Source: Deltaproteobacteria bacterium CG_4_8_14_3_um_filter_43_13 (GTDB lineage: Bacteria; Desulfobacterota; UBA8473). Taken from it: a stretch of DNA of 20,886 nucleotides. The notes under the pieces were generated by a model. That model was not told the origin of the DNA. It did not search any database and saw only the letters and a program-made list of their open reading frames with translations. Location: positions 1 through 20,886 of the forward strand of contig PFIF01000179.1 in NCBI GenBank assembly GCA_002782605.1, given 5' to 3'. Made by a program: the position numbers and the translations under genes. Of this stretch, positions 1 to 7,765 are shown one piece after another (position 1 is the stretch's first letter; every line of letters starts with the position of its first letter).

Positions 1-338
1 AAAAACCGGAAGTCGTGAATCGTAAATCGTGAATGGGTATTACACCTCTTATTTACGACTCGCGACTTACGATTTACGATCATAGATGGGTCAAAAAACC
101 TGATCGAGAGAGCGGAAAAGGGAATTTTTCAGTATGAACTAAATATGTAAGACAACCAATGAAAAAGTATCCCTGGAGCAAAACGAAGGGAAAACAATCT
201 CAAAGAAAATCCCTACTCAATAAATTAGCGATTATAAAAAACAGGCAAAATCCCTTGATATGTTTAGCTTTATATTATATATGTAAACTTACATAGCAAA
301 AAGAATAGAATCCAAAAATATCAAGAACAGGAGTTATT
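1..338. other. Non-coding leader with imperfect inverted repeat
   Basis: I see no gene in this stretch upstream of the glucan phosphorylase. Positions 19-34 (ATCGTAAATCGTGAAT) are an imperfect inverted copy of 65-80 (ACTTACGATTTACGAT), with 14 of 16 positions complementary. The arms are built from repeated CGTAAAT/CGTGAAT units. This is probably a small dispersed repeat. The rest is AT-rich, with a short inverted motif ATGTAA-AC-TTACAT at 281-294 just ahead of the gene. Half of that motif (ATGTAAACTTA) also forms the ends of the repeat at 8698-8813. Confidence 0.5.
255..283 (+). promoter_or_regulatory. Possible promoter of the glucan phosphorylase gene
   Basis: TTGATA at 255-260 is followed after 17 bases by TATATG at 278-283, inside a very AT-rich stretch. 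The start codon lies about 55 bases further on. The -10 match is weak and the region is AT-rich enough to give chance matches, so this is tentative. Confidence 0.3.
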
Positions 339-2918
339 ATGAAGATTAAGACAGTCTACGCTATCCCAAAATTACCTAAGAATCTTGAAAAGCTCCGTAA
401 ACTCGCTATGAATTACTGGTTCTGTTGGAATTGGGAAGCGGTTTATTTATTCATGAGACTTGGGTTTGTCCCTCAATTAGGGCAACAGAAAAACTTCTGG
501 GAAGATCACTATCATGATCCCATCTTGATGTTGGGTCGCCTTCCTCAAGACATTCTGGATCAGGCAAACAAAGATGAAAGCTTTTTGGCAAACCTTGAGG
601 ATGTCTATGAAAAATTTTCTGACTATCTAAAGGCGCCAACCTGGTTTGAGGAAATACACTGCAAAGAAGAGAATTTTCTAGCCGCTTATTTTTCCAGTGA
701 ATATGGTATTGACGAAGGACTGACAATTTATTCCGGGGGGCTCGGAATTCTGTCCGGGGATCACCTAAAGGCAGCAAGTGACCTTGGCATCCCTCTGGTG
801 GGCGTGGGTATCCTCTATCAGGAAGGATATTTTAAGCAATACCTTAATATGGATGGTTGGCAGCAGGAATCTTACCCAAAAAATGACTGGTATAATATGC
901 CTGTAATCCTTGAAAGAGAGGAAAACGGGGAACCAATATTCATCAGCATAGATTATGAAAACACCCCTGTTAAGGCACAAATCTGGAGGGTAGAGGTTGG
1001 AAGGGTTAAATTGTATCTTCTTGACACCAATATCCCTGAAAATTCTCCCAATCATCGGATTATTACAAGCCAGTTATACAGTGGAGACAGAGATATCAGA
1101 ATAAGACAGGAGATGCTCCTGGGAATAGGGGGAGTTAGGGCATTGGAAGCCCTTGGTCTTAAACCCACTGTCTATCATATGAATGAAGGACACTCGGCTT
1201 TTTTGGCTTTGGAACGAATTCGCAGCCTTATGGCAAAATATAATCTTACATTTTCCGAAGCTGGAGAGATTGTTTGGGCATCCAATGTATTTTCTACACA
1301 TACTCCGGTTCCAGCAGGTCACGAGCATTTCGACATAAATTTAGTGAAAAAGTATTTCAACAAATTTGCATCTGACCTTGGGGTAAGCTGGAAAAGGTTC
1401 TTATTATTTGGTCAGGAGGAACCTGGCAAGTCCACAACTTTTTGTATGACAGTGCTCGCCCTCAATCTCGCCGCCTTTTGCAATGGAGTAAGCAAACTAC
1501 ATGGCGAAATCTCAAGAAATATGTGGAAAAAACTATGGCCTGCACTTCCTGCAAAGGAGGTTCCAATTACCTCCATCACAAACGGTATCCATCCCAGATC
1601 GTGGATAAGCCATGATCTGGGAGACCTTTTTGACCGCTACCTGGGTCCGCGATTTGTTGAGAGACCTCAGGATTTCGAAACCTGGGAAGGCGTTGAACAG
1701 ATTCCTGATGGAGAATTATGGAAAATTCATCAAATAAGAAAGGAAAGACTGGTTTTCTTTACAAGAAATCTCCTTAAAAGGCAACTCTTAAACCGCGGTG
1801 CGAGTTTCACAGAAGCAAAAACCGCTGAAGAAGCTTTAAATCCCCAGACACTCACAATAGGGTTTGCCCGTCGATTCGCCGCTTATAAAAGGGCACACCT
1901 TCTCTTTAAAAACCCCTGTCGGTTAATTCAAATTTTGACGAATCCTGAAATGCCTGTACAAATAATATACTCTGGAAAAGCCCACCCGCAAGATAGCGAT
2001 GGTAAAGAGTTAATAAAATCTATTATTCATTTTATACAGGATCACAACTTAAGGAACCATATAGTTTTTTTGGAAGATTATGATATAAACGTGGCTCGTT
2101 ACCTGGTGCAGGGGGTAGATGTATGGCTTAATACTCCAAGAAGGCCATTTGAGGCCTCTGGAACAAGTGGAATGAAGGCAGCGGTAAATGGAGTAATAAA
2201 TCTCAGCGTCCTTGATGGTTGGTGGTGTGAAGGGTATCAGCAGGATACAGGATGGGCAATTGGAAGTGGAGAGATTTATGCAAACCCCGAAGAGCAAGAC
2301 TGCATTGAAAGCGAAGCTCTCTATAATCTTTTAGAAAAAGAGGTAATACCTCTTTATTATAAAATAGACAGGGTTGGTTTGCCCAGGGAGTGGATAGTAA
2401 AAATGAAAAGCTCAATAAAAAAAATAGGGGCAACATTTAATACCCATAGGATGTTAATTGAATATACGGAAAAGTTTTATCTGTCTGCAGGTAGAGGAGG
2501 ACAGAATCTTTCAAAAGATTCTGCATTAAAAGCTAAAAACCTGGTAGCATGGCGGAAAAAGCTGAAAGAAAGATGGCCTCAAATATACTTGTATGTAGAT
2601 GAAATAGTCTCAGAAAAAGACATATATGCTGGAGATAAATATCCTGTAAGGGTTAAGGCACATTTGGATACGCTTACCCCTGATGATATAACTATCCAGA
2701 TTTACTATGGATTACTGGACATTCACGATCAGATTACAGATGGACAAATAGTTGACATGAAACCTGTTGAAAATATAGGAGACGAATATATATATCAAAC
2801 AGAAATCTCTCTTCCTGCAAGTGGAAGATATGGCTTTACAGCAAGAGCACTCCCAAAACATCCTGATCTTATCCATCCTCTTCATCCTCTTACCCCTCTT
2901 CTTAAGACCTGGGAGTAA
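339..2918 (+). CDS. glgP: Alpha-glucan (glycogen) phosphorylase
   Basis: The 859-residue protein matches the bacterial/archaeal alpha-glucan phosphorylase type, which releases glucose-1-phosphate from storage glucan using pyridoxal phosphate. Residues 1 to about 115 resemble the extra N-terminal region (DUF3417) of this subfamily. The conserved glycosyltransferase-35 core starts at about residue 118 with EYGIDEGLTIYSGGLGILSG. Downstream are STHTPVPAGHE and SITNGIHPRSW. The PLP site is EASGTSGMKAAVNG, with the Schiff-base lysine at K613. It is cytoplasmic, with no signal peptide or membrane segment. The start ATG follows CAGGAG seven bases upstream. The length is normal for this subfamily. Its neighbour downstream is unrelated in function, and no other glycogen gene is in the window. 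Annotation as maltodextrin phosphorylase would be equally reasonable. Confidence 0.95.
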   Translation: MKIKTVYAIPKLPKNLEKLRKLAMNYWFCWNWEAVYLFMRLGFVPQLGQQKNFWEDHYHDPILMLGRLPQDILDQANKDESFLANLEDVYEKFSDYLKAPTWFEEIHCKEENFLAAYFSSEYGIDEGLTIYSGGLGILSGDHLKAASDLGIPLVGVGILYQEGYFKQYLNMDGWQQESYPKNDWYNMPVILEREENGEPIFISIDYENTPVKAQIWRVEVGRVKLYLLDTNIPENSPNHRIITSQLYSGDRDIRIRQEMLLGIGGVRALEALGLKPTVYHMNEGHSAFLALERIRSLMAKYNLTFSEAGEIVWASNVFSTHTPVPAGHEHFDINLVKKYFNKFASDLGVSWKRFLLFGQEEPGKSTTFCMTVLALNLAAFCNGVSKLHGEISRNMWKKLWPALPAKEVPITSITNGIHPRSWISHDLGDLFDRYLGPRFVERPQDFETWEGVEQIPDGELWKIHQIRKERLVFFTRNLLKRQLLNRGASFTEAKTAEEALNPQTLTIGFARRFAAYKRAHLLFKNPCRLIQILTNPEMPVQIIYSGKAHPQDSDGKELIKSIIHFIQDHNLRNHIVFLEDYDINVARYLVQGVDVWLNTPRRPFEASGTSGMKAAVNGVINLSVLDGWWCEGYQQDTGWAIGSGEIYANPEEQDCIESEALYNLLEKEVIPLYYKIDRVGLPREWIVKMKSSIKKIGATFNTHRMLIEYTEKFYLSAGRGGQNLSKDSALKAKNLVAWRKKLKERWPQIYLYVDEIVSEKDIYAGDKYPVRVKAHLDTLTPDDITIQIYYGLLDIHDQITDGQIVDMKPVENIGDEYIYQTEISLPASGRYGFTARALPKHPDLIHPLHPLTPLLKTWE

Positions 2919-2996
2919 TTATAGTATCCCTTTTCCCTGATTTTCTGGGGTGATAGTGGTAATTAAGGGTTAATCGGAGAACGGAGAACGATTACC

Positions 2997-4016
2997 ATGG
3001 ACATTGAGTTTCATTACTTTCTGACCGGGCTTATTGCACATAGGGCAGGGTTTAACACAGATGATGCTAAAATAATCGCATATGCCTCACAGTATGTAGA
3101 CGAGAATGATCTCTGTCTTGAGATTGAAGACAGATCAAAAGGTGAAAAATATTTTAATTACATTAGTCAAACTATGAATATTCTCAAGCCTAAAAATGAA
3201 CTCATGAGAATATACCCTATCTTCCATTTCATACCCGGGGAACCTGGCGCATGGTCAGCCAGACGTCGAGACGGAAAAAGGCATATACTAAATACAACGC
3301 CTAATAGCGAAAATGCAAACGAAATAATTGATGATGCATTCAAGGCAGACGAACAAACAAGGCTTTTCAGGATAGGCATTGCATCACACAGTTACGTTGA
3401 TACATGGGCACATCAAAACTTTGTTGGCTGGTACGACTACTTTAATAACATTGGTCTAAATGTAAAACCAGATATTGGACATGCTGATGCGGAGCATCAC
3501 CCTGACTGGGTGAGCCATTTGTGGGTGGACTCCAGATTGGTAGAAGCGGAAACCAATAATCTGCACCGTTTTCTCTCCGCTGCAAAAGAGCTTTTCAGGA
3601 AATACTGTGACTACCAGGAGAGGTTGGGAAACAGCAACAATTTTAACAAATGGGCTGACGTTGAAAAAGAGATGATTGGCTTGCAAGGTAGAACCTATAC
3701 CGGAGATATAAACTATTACGAACAAGAACGCTCTAAAGGATATAAAGATAAGATTGACTGGCTTCCTGATTTTGATGAACGAGAATGGTTTGATGAAGCT
3801 ATAGAAACTGAGATAAGAGGTCTAAGGGATACTCACGATGGTATTATGGCTCATTTTACATTGTTTCAAGACAAGCACTACTGGAAGGAGGGTATCATTA
3901 AAGAAGAAACAAAGTGGTTTCGATTTCAAAGGGCTGTAAAGCAGCATGAGAAATTTGCCATAAAACAATTGTCACCAGTGTTTGCTGAAATGGGTTATAA
4001 CCTTGCTGAAGTCTAA
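2997..4016 (+). CDS. DUF6765-like protein, probable metal-dependent hydrolase fold
   Basis: This 339-residue protein looks like the DUF6765 family by eye. It has no signal peptide and no membrane segment. It is rich in His and Asp at spaced, conserved-looking positions: FHYFLTGLIAHRAGF at the N-terminus, ASHSYVDTWAHQNF in the middle, then DIGHADAEHHPDW. This pattern recalls the zinc clusters of phospholipase C/S1-P1-type folds, but no activity can be assigned. The ATG is preceded by a repeated GGAGAAC sequence (two copies) that serves as the ribosome-binding site. It lies 78 bases after the phosphorylase gene, with no terminator visible between them, so co-transcription is possible. The family identification is from memory of its motifs and not from a search. 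Confidence 0.6.
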   Translation: MDIEFHYFLTGLIAHRAGFNTDDAKIIAYASQYVDENDLCLEIEDRSKGEKYFNYISQTMNILKPKNELMRIYPIFHFIPGEPGAWSARRRDGKRHILNTTPNSENANEIIDDAFKADEQTRLFRIGIASHSYVDTWAHQNFVGWYDYFNNIGLNVKPDIGHADAEHHPDWVSHLWVDSRLVEAETNNLHRFLSAAKELFRKYCDYQERLGNSNNFNKWADVEKEMIGLQGRTYTGDINYYEQERSKGYKDKIDWLPDFDEREWFDEAIETEIRGLRDTHDGIMAHFTLFQDKHYWKEGIIKEETKWFRFQRAVKQHEKFAIKQLSPVFAEMGYNLAEV

Positions 4017-4092
4017 GAACCCCATGGCCGTTAACGCTTGCTCTGGTATCGGGATCAGGCACTCAGCAGGAAATATTTGAAAGAACCGTAAA

Positions 4093-4135
4093 AAAACGCC
4101 CTGAGGATGTCAACCAAGCATTCTCAGGGCGTTTT
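4093..4135. terminator. Bidirectional intrinsic terminator between convergent genes
   Basis: A 17-pair stem (AAAACGCCCTGAGGATG, 4093-4109, against CATTCTCAGGGCGTTTT, 4119-4135) has one G-T wobble and a 9-base loop. On the minus strand it is followed by a run of T (complement of A at 4090-4096), so it ends transcription of sat. On the plus strand it ends in TTTT and would stop transcription from the DUF6765 gene. Confidence 0.9.
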
Positions 4136-4159
4136 GCTTCTCAGGAAGTGGTATTTTAT

Positions 4160-5350
4160 TTACGCCTTTCCAGCTTCGCTCTTGTAGTAAGCCATCAGTA
4201 TCCTGGCTACTTCCGGACGGGAAAACTCACGTGGCAAATCTTCACCGGCGGCTAACATGTCACGAACTTTTGTACCGGAAAGCATTATGTAATCGTCCTT
4301 ACCGTGGGGGCAGTCACGCATCATGACTACCTTATCGCACTTCTTGCACCATACAGTATGATCACCCCTGAAAATCTTAATGTCCAGGGCTCCTTTAGGA
4401 ACATCATCAAAGATAGTCTGTGCATCAAAACCACCATAATAGTCACCCACTCCGGCATGGTCACGGCCAACGATCAGGACAGTCGCGCCCATATTCTGAC
4501 GGAATATGGCATGCAATACAGCTTCACGAGGACCTGCATATAACATATCAAAACCATAACCCGCTATTTCAACTGAATTGGGTTCAAAGTAGAGCTCTAC
4601 CATCTTACGTATAGCCGCATCGCGAACATCGGCGGGGATATCACCTGCCTTCAGTTTGCCCAACAGCATATGAATAACAGCGCCATCTGCATTGTACTCT
4701 TTCATAGCCATCTTAACCAGCTCTTCATGGGCCAGGTGCATTGGGTTACGGGTCTGGAAGGCAGCTACCTCTTTCCAGCCCCTTTTTGCAATTACGTCCC
4801 GAAGCTGGGTAGCGGTACGAAAGGTTTCGGGGAACTCTTTTTCAAAATAGGAATAGCTTAATACCTGGATAGGACCAGAGACCGCGATGTTACCCACTGT
4901 GTTGAAGGCATCAACCCCTGGATGCTTCATATCCGTGGTGCGGAAAACCTTCTCTGTCATTAATTTCATCTTATCTGCGCTTATCTCTTCGATTGCTTCA
5001 ACCTCCTGGATCGCCAACACCGGGTTTCCTTCAACATTGGGGTCGCGAAGTGCGATGCGTTTGGCGCCTTTAATGGCAGAGGCATCCTTGAGTACGTTCA
5101 AAACAGGGGTGGGCCAGAATAAGCCAGAAGTTGTTTGCATTTTCTCAGCCACACTTACAGCATCGGCTACGTTCATGTACCCTTTAAGTGGGTTGAAGTA
5201 ACCAGAGCCTAACATGACAGCATTTCCCGCTGCCGCGGAAGATATTACCACGGAGGGCAGGCCTTCGGCCTCTTTAATTAGTGCTTTTCGTTTTGCATCA
5301 TCAGCTACATACAACGGATTGAGTTTGTCAGATCCAAACGGTTTAATCAT
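4160..5350 (-). CDS. sat: Sulfate adenylyltransferase (ATP sulfurylase), dissimilatory type
   Basis: This 396-residue enzyme interconverts sulfate plus ATP and adenosine-5'-phosphosulfate plus pyrophosphate, the first step of sulfate reduction. It has the catalytic motif QTRNPMHLAH at residues 199-208, GRDHAG at 295-300, and a zinc-type cluster (C335, C338, C347 with nearby H349). SGTKVRDML follows at 358-366. The size and single-domain structure fit the homo-oligomeric Sat of sulfate reducers; there is no fused APS kinase. Start ATG at 5350 follows GGAGAG. It has its own consensus promoter (5436-5464) and a strong terminator, so it is a monocistronic unit downstream of the mutase genes. No aprAB, dsr or qmo genes are in the window, so the direction of the pathway (reduction or oxidation) cannot be read here. 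Confidence 0.96.
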   Translation of the reverse strand: MIKPFGSDKLNPLYVADDAKRKALIKEAEGLPSVVISSAAAGNAVMLGSGYFNPLKGYMNVADAVSVAEKMQTTSGLFWPTPVLNVLKDASAIKGAKRIALRDPNVEGNPVLAIQEVEAIEEISADKMKLMTEKVFRTTDMKHPGVDAFNTVGNIAVSGPIQVLSYSYFEKEFPETFRTATQLRDVIAKRGWKEVAAFQTRNPMHLAHEELVKMAMKEYNADGAVIHMLLGKLKAGDIPADVRDAAIRKMVELYFEPNSVEIAGYGFDMLYAGPREAVLHAIFRQNMGATVLIVGRDHAGVGDYYGGFDAQTIFDDVPKGALDIKIFRGDHTVWCKKCDKVVMMRDCPHGKDDYIMLSGTKVRDMLAAGEDLPREFSRPEVARILMAYYKSEAGKA

Positions 5351-5374
5351 TTTACTTCTCTCCTTCTTTTTTGT

Positions 5375-5401
5375 CCCTGTTACTGACCCCAGGTAACAAG
5401 G
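5375..5401 (-). promoter_or_regulatory. Hairpin in the sat 5' leader
   Basis: Reading the minus strand, CCTTGTTAC pairs over 9 bp (one G-U) with GTAACAGGG around a 9-base loop CTGGGGTCA. It lies between the predicted transcription start (about 5429) and the sat ribosome-binding site (about 5360). No T-run follows, so it is not an intrinsic terminator. It could be an mRNA-stability or translational-control element, or an operator; no known riboswitch is recognised. Confidence 0.4.
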
Positions 5402-5435
5402 ACATTCTATGGGTGAATTACTTTACCAGTGCTTT

Positions 5436-5464
5436 CTTATAACATTGGTTTCTTGGGGTGTCAA
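5436..5464 (-). promoter_or_regulatory. Sigma-70-type promoter of sat
   Basis: On the minus strand TTGACA (plus 5459-5464) and TATAAG (plus 5436-5441) are separated by exactly 17 bases. This is a near-consensus housekeeping promoter. It starts 5 bases past the stop of the mutase small-subunit gene. The predicted leader is about 80 bases. Confidence 0.8.
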
Positions 5465-5468
5465 GATA

Positions 5469-5891
5469 TTATTGTTTCCACCTCTCTCTCTTTACCCTAT
5501 TTTCTATATGTTGAACCATATCCCTGGTAGGGGTGCTCTGTCCAAAGAATCCTGTTATTCCCAATTCCAGAAGTTTAGGTCTATCTTCCTCTATGATCCT
5601 TCCACCAGCAATGACGCATATATCGCTGCATCCCTTTTCTTTCAGTAGTTCGACAACCTTAGGGAAAAATATCATATACAGGTGATCATTTAAGTAACTC
5701 AGGCCAATGACATCAGCGTCTTCTTCCATCGCTGTATTGACTATGTATTCAGGTGTATTGAACTTCCCCAGATAAACCACTTCCATGCCTGCTTCTTTAA
5801 GCACATGGCTCAAATATATGATCCCTCTATCGTGGCAGTCCAATCCAGGCATAGCCACCACTACTTTTATCTTTCTGTTAGAACCTTTCAT
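5469..5891 (-). CDS. Acyl-CoA mutase B12-binding (small) subunit
   Basis: This 140-residue stand-alone cobalamin-binding domain belongs to the family of methylmalonyl-CoA mutase C-terminal domains and the small subunits of isobutyryl- or 2-hydroxyisobutyryl-CoA mutases. The base-off/His-on signature is complete: D18-x-H20-x-x-G23 (LDCHDRG), a serine in IGLSYL (residue 65) and the glycine pair IAGGR (96-97). It should carry adenosylcobalamin for the large subunit. Oddity: the family usually has AKxGxDGHDRG, but here it is AMPGLDCHDRG. Met14 sits where the lysine of the lysine-aspartate-histidine triad (K604 in the Propionibacterium enzyme) is expected. Start ATG at 5891 follows GAGGAG; the upstream ATG four bases away leads straight to a stop. 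A terminator-like hairpin separates it from the large-subunit gene. Confidence 0.9.
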   Translation of the reverse strand: MKGSNRKIKVVVAMPGLDCHDRGIIYLSHVLKEAGMEVVYLGKFNTPEYIVNTAMEEDADVIGLSYLNDHLYMIFFPKVVELLKEKGCSDICVIAGGRIIEEDRPKLLELGITGFFGQSTPTRDMVQHIENRVKRERWKQ

Positions 5892-5933
5892 CGCATAATT
5901 ACTCCTCTTTTACAGATAGTATCTGGTTGATAA

Positions 5934-6052
5934 TTTTAAAGGATTCAAGGAGTCAAGTGGTCAAGGATTCAAGTGAAATGTTAAAAAACTACATGGCACT
6001 TATTAAATCCTTAAAAACCCGCCAAAGGCGGGAACCCCCGAATCCTTTTAAA
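5934..6052. repeat. Short inverted-repeat element between the mutase subunit genes
   Basis: The ends TTTTAAAGGATTC (5934-5946) and GAATCCTTTTAAA (6040-6052) are near-perfect inverted repeats. The left part contains repeated GGATTCAAG / GGTCAAG units. The right end overlaps the last codons and the stop of the mutase large-subunit gene. An intrinsic terminator lies inside. It is probably a small non-autonomous element of about 119 bp. Confidence 0.5.
6013..6032 (-). terminator. Intrinsic terminator after the mutase large-subunit gene
   Basis: On the minus strand CCCGCC-TTT-GGCGGG is followed directly by TTTTT. The stem is short (6 bp) but wholly G-C, and it begins 15 bases past the stop codon. 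It would stop or reduce transcription into the small-subunit gene. Confidence 0.7.
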
Positions 6053-7727
6053 GAGAGTACTGCAAAATCTTATAAGGATCGTAGCTCGCACCATTCGCTT
6101 CACGAATCACTCCTAATATCTCCCCCAGGGTTGCTTTTGCCCTTAATGATTCCATCATTAACGGTACCAGATTGTGTCCCTCACCCTTACCGGCGCCCTC
6201 TCTCAAGTTTTCCAATGCATCTTTTGTTTTCCTTTTATCTCTTGTCTCCCTGAGTTTCTTTATCTTATCTTCCCTTTTCTTGGAGGTGGTCATTTGTTCT
6301 TCTAGGGGCCTATCTCTACCAACCTCTATTGGCACCTCTTCCTCCTTTGAAACGATAAACTCGTTCATCCCTACTATAATCCTCTTCTTTTCTTCTATCT
6401 CTTTCTGTTCTTTGATGAGTTCCTTGTCCATCTCCGAACCGATCCACCCTAACTCTGTAGCCTTAATAGCACCACCCATATCATTTATCTTATTTATAAC
6501 CTTAAACATCTCCTCTTCCATCTTGTTTGTGAGGGACTCAATGAAATAGGAACCTGCCAATGGGTCGGCTACACTTGCTACCCTTGATTCATAGGCAAGT
6601 ATGTTGTGGATATTCAAAGATGTTAAAGCCGAATGCTCGGTGAGGATATAATAGCCTTCATCGTATCCTGCCGGATCAAAGGATTGAAGACCACCCAGGA
6701 CACATGCCAGTGATTCCAGTGTAACCCTTGCTACATTATTCACTGGCTGCTGCACCGTCAGAGAATTACCTGATGTGTGAACCGATAAGTACAGTCTGCA
6801 AGATTCAGGTTTTTTTGCGCCGTATTTTTCTTTCATTAATTTGGCCCACACCCTTCTGGCAGCCCTGAATTTGCATATCTCCTCAAAGAAATCTATATCA
6901 CAGGCACATCCAAACACATTTACCCTGGAAGCAAATTCATCTATATCATACCCCCTCTTTATCATCCTCTGAATATATTCCTCCATAATCGCAATGGTAA
7001 AGGCCATTTCCTGAATGGCATTGGCTCCTTTTTCATGCATGTCATAAGCATTGGGGGCTATCGGGTGCCATCTTGGGGTATTTTTTATAGAATACTCTAT
7101 CACATCAGTGGCCAATTTTGCTGCGAGATCTAAAGGCTTTGCATTGGTTTCAAACATACTATAGACCAGATGAATCGGTTCATTCAGAATGGAGCCGCTG
7201 ATCTTCTTAAGATCGTACCCCATATCCTGCGCATATGCAACAAAGGCAGAATATACCACCGTGGCTGCCATACATGGGTTGTTGAAAGAGACACTCACAT
7301 CTTCCAGTGATATGCCGTCGAAGAGATCGTACATGTCCTGCAAACAAACTATGGAAACCCCACTGACCCCTGCATATCCCTGGGCTAGCGGATGGTCCGG
7401 ATCAATCCCCTGGTGGGTTATGGTATCCCCGAAACAGTACAGGCCTGAGGCACCCTTTCCCAATAAGTACTTGTATCTCGCATTAGTGTCCGCTGTAGAA
7501 CCCAGGCCGGTAAATACCCTTCTCGTCCATAATTTACCACGATACATATTGTTCCAGATACCCCTTGTGAAAGGATATTCTCCAGGATTTGCAATTTCAT
7601 TCTTATAATCGACCCCCTCCAAATCCTGAGGACCATAAACCTCCTTTAGGGGGATGCCGGCCGAGGTTTCTGTAACCGGACAAACATCAAACCGCCTCGT
7701 TGATTTGATTTTTTCTTTACTACCCAT
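6048..7727 (-). CDS. B12-dependent acyl-CoA mutase, large (substrate-binding) subunit
   Basis: This 559-residue protein is the TIM-barrel substrate domain plus linker of the methylmalonyl-CoA mutase family, lacking the B12 domain, which is encoded separately. Family landmarks are AGIPLKEVYGPQDL (23-36), GEYPFTRGIW (49-58), LWTRRVFTGLGSTADTN (66-82) and the C-terminal linker LVPLMMESLRAKATLGEIL. Classical contact residues differ by eye alignment: F72 where methylmalonyl-CoA mutase has Tyr89, F192 for Arg207, D229 for His244 (AYDMHEKG instead of GYHMQEAG), and G100 for Phe117. A mutase acting on another acyl-CoA is therefore likely. A longer reading frame begins at a TTG (7769), but ATG 7727 has AAAGGAG seven bases upstream and is chosen. 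The HdrB-like gene ends 38 bases upstream, so the two are probably co-transcribed. Confidence 0.9.
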   Translation of the reverse strand: MGSKEKIKSTRRFDVCPVTETSAGIPLKEVYGPQDLEGVDYKNEIANPGEYPFTRGIWNNMYRGKLWTRRVFTGLGSTADTNARYKYLLGKGASGLYCFGDTITHQGIDPDHPLAQGYAGVSGVSIVCLQDMYDLFDGISLEDVSVSFNNPCMAATVVYSAFVAYAQDMGYDLKKISGSILNEPIHLVYSMFETNAKPLDLAAKLATDVIEYSIKNTPRWHPIAPNAYDMHEKGANAIQEMAFTIAIMEEYIQRMIKRGYDIDEFASRVNVFGCACDIDFFEEICKFRAARRVWAKLMKEKYGAKKPESCRLYLSVHTSGNSLTVQQPVNNVARVTLESLACVLGGLQSFDPAGYDEGYYILTEHSALTSLNIHNILAYESRVASVADPLAGSYFIESLTNKMEEEMFKVINKINDMGGAIKATELGWIGSEMDKELIKEQKEIEEKKRIIVGMNEFIVSKEEEVPIEVGRDRPLEEQMTTSKKREDKIKKLRETRDKRKTKDALENLREGAGKGEGHNLVPLMMESLRAKATLGEILGVIREANGASYDPYKILQYSL

Positions 7728-7765
7728 AACTAATCTCCTTTCTAAAACATCTCGATTCAGAAATC

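Noticed and set aside
1..88. CRISPR-like repeat array
   Set aside because: The CGTAAAT/CGTGAAT units are short, irregular and lack spacers of even length; they form an inverted repeat.
6048..7727. Straightforward call as methylmalonyl-CoA mutase (mutA)
   Set aside because: Family membership is clear, but the substrate-contact residues Tyr89, Arg207 and His244 are not conserved, so no substrate-specific symbol was given.
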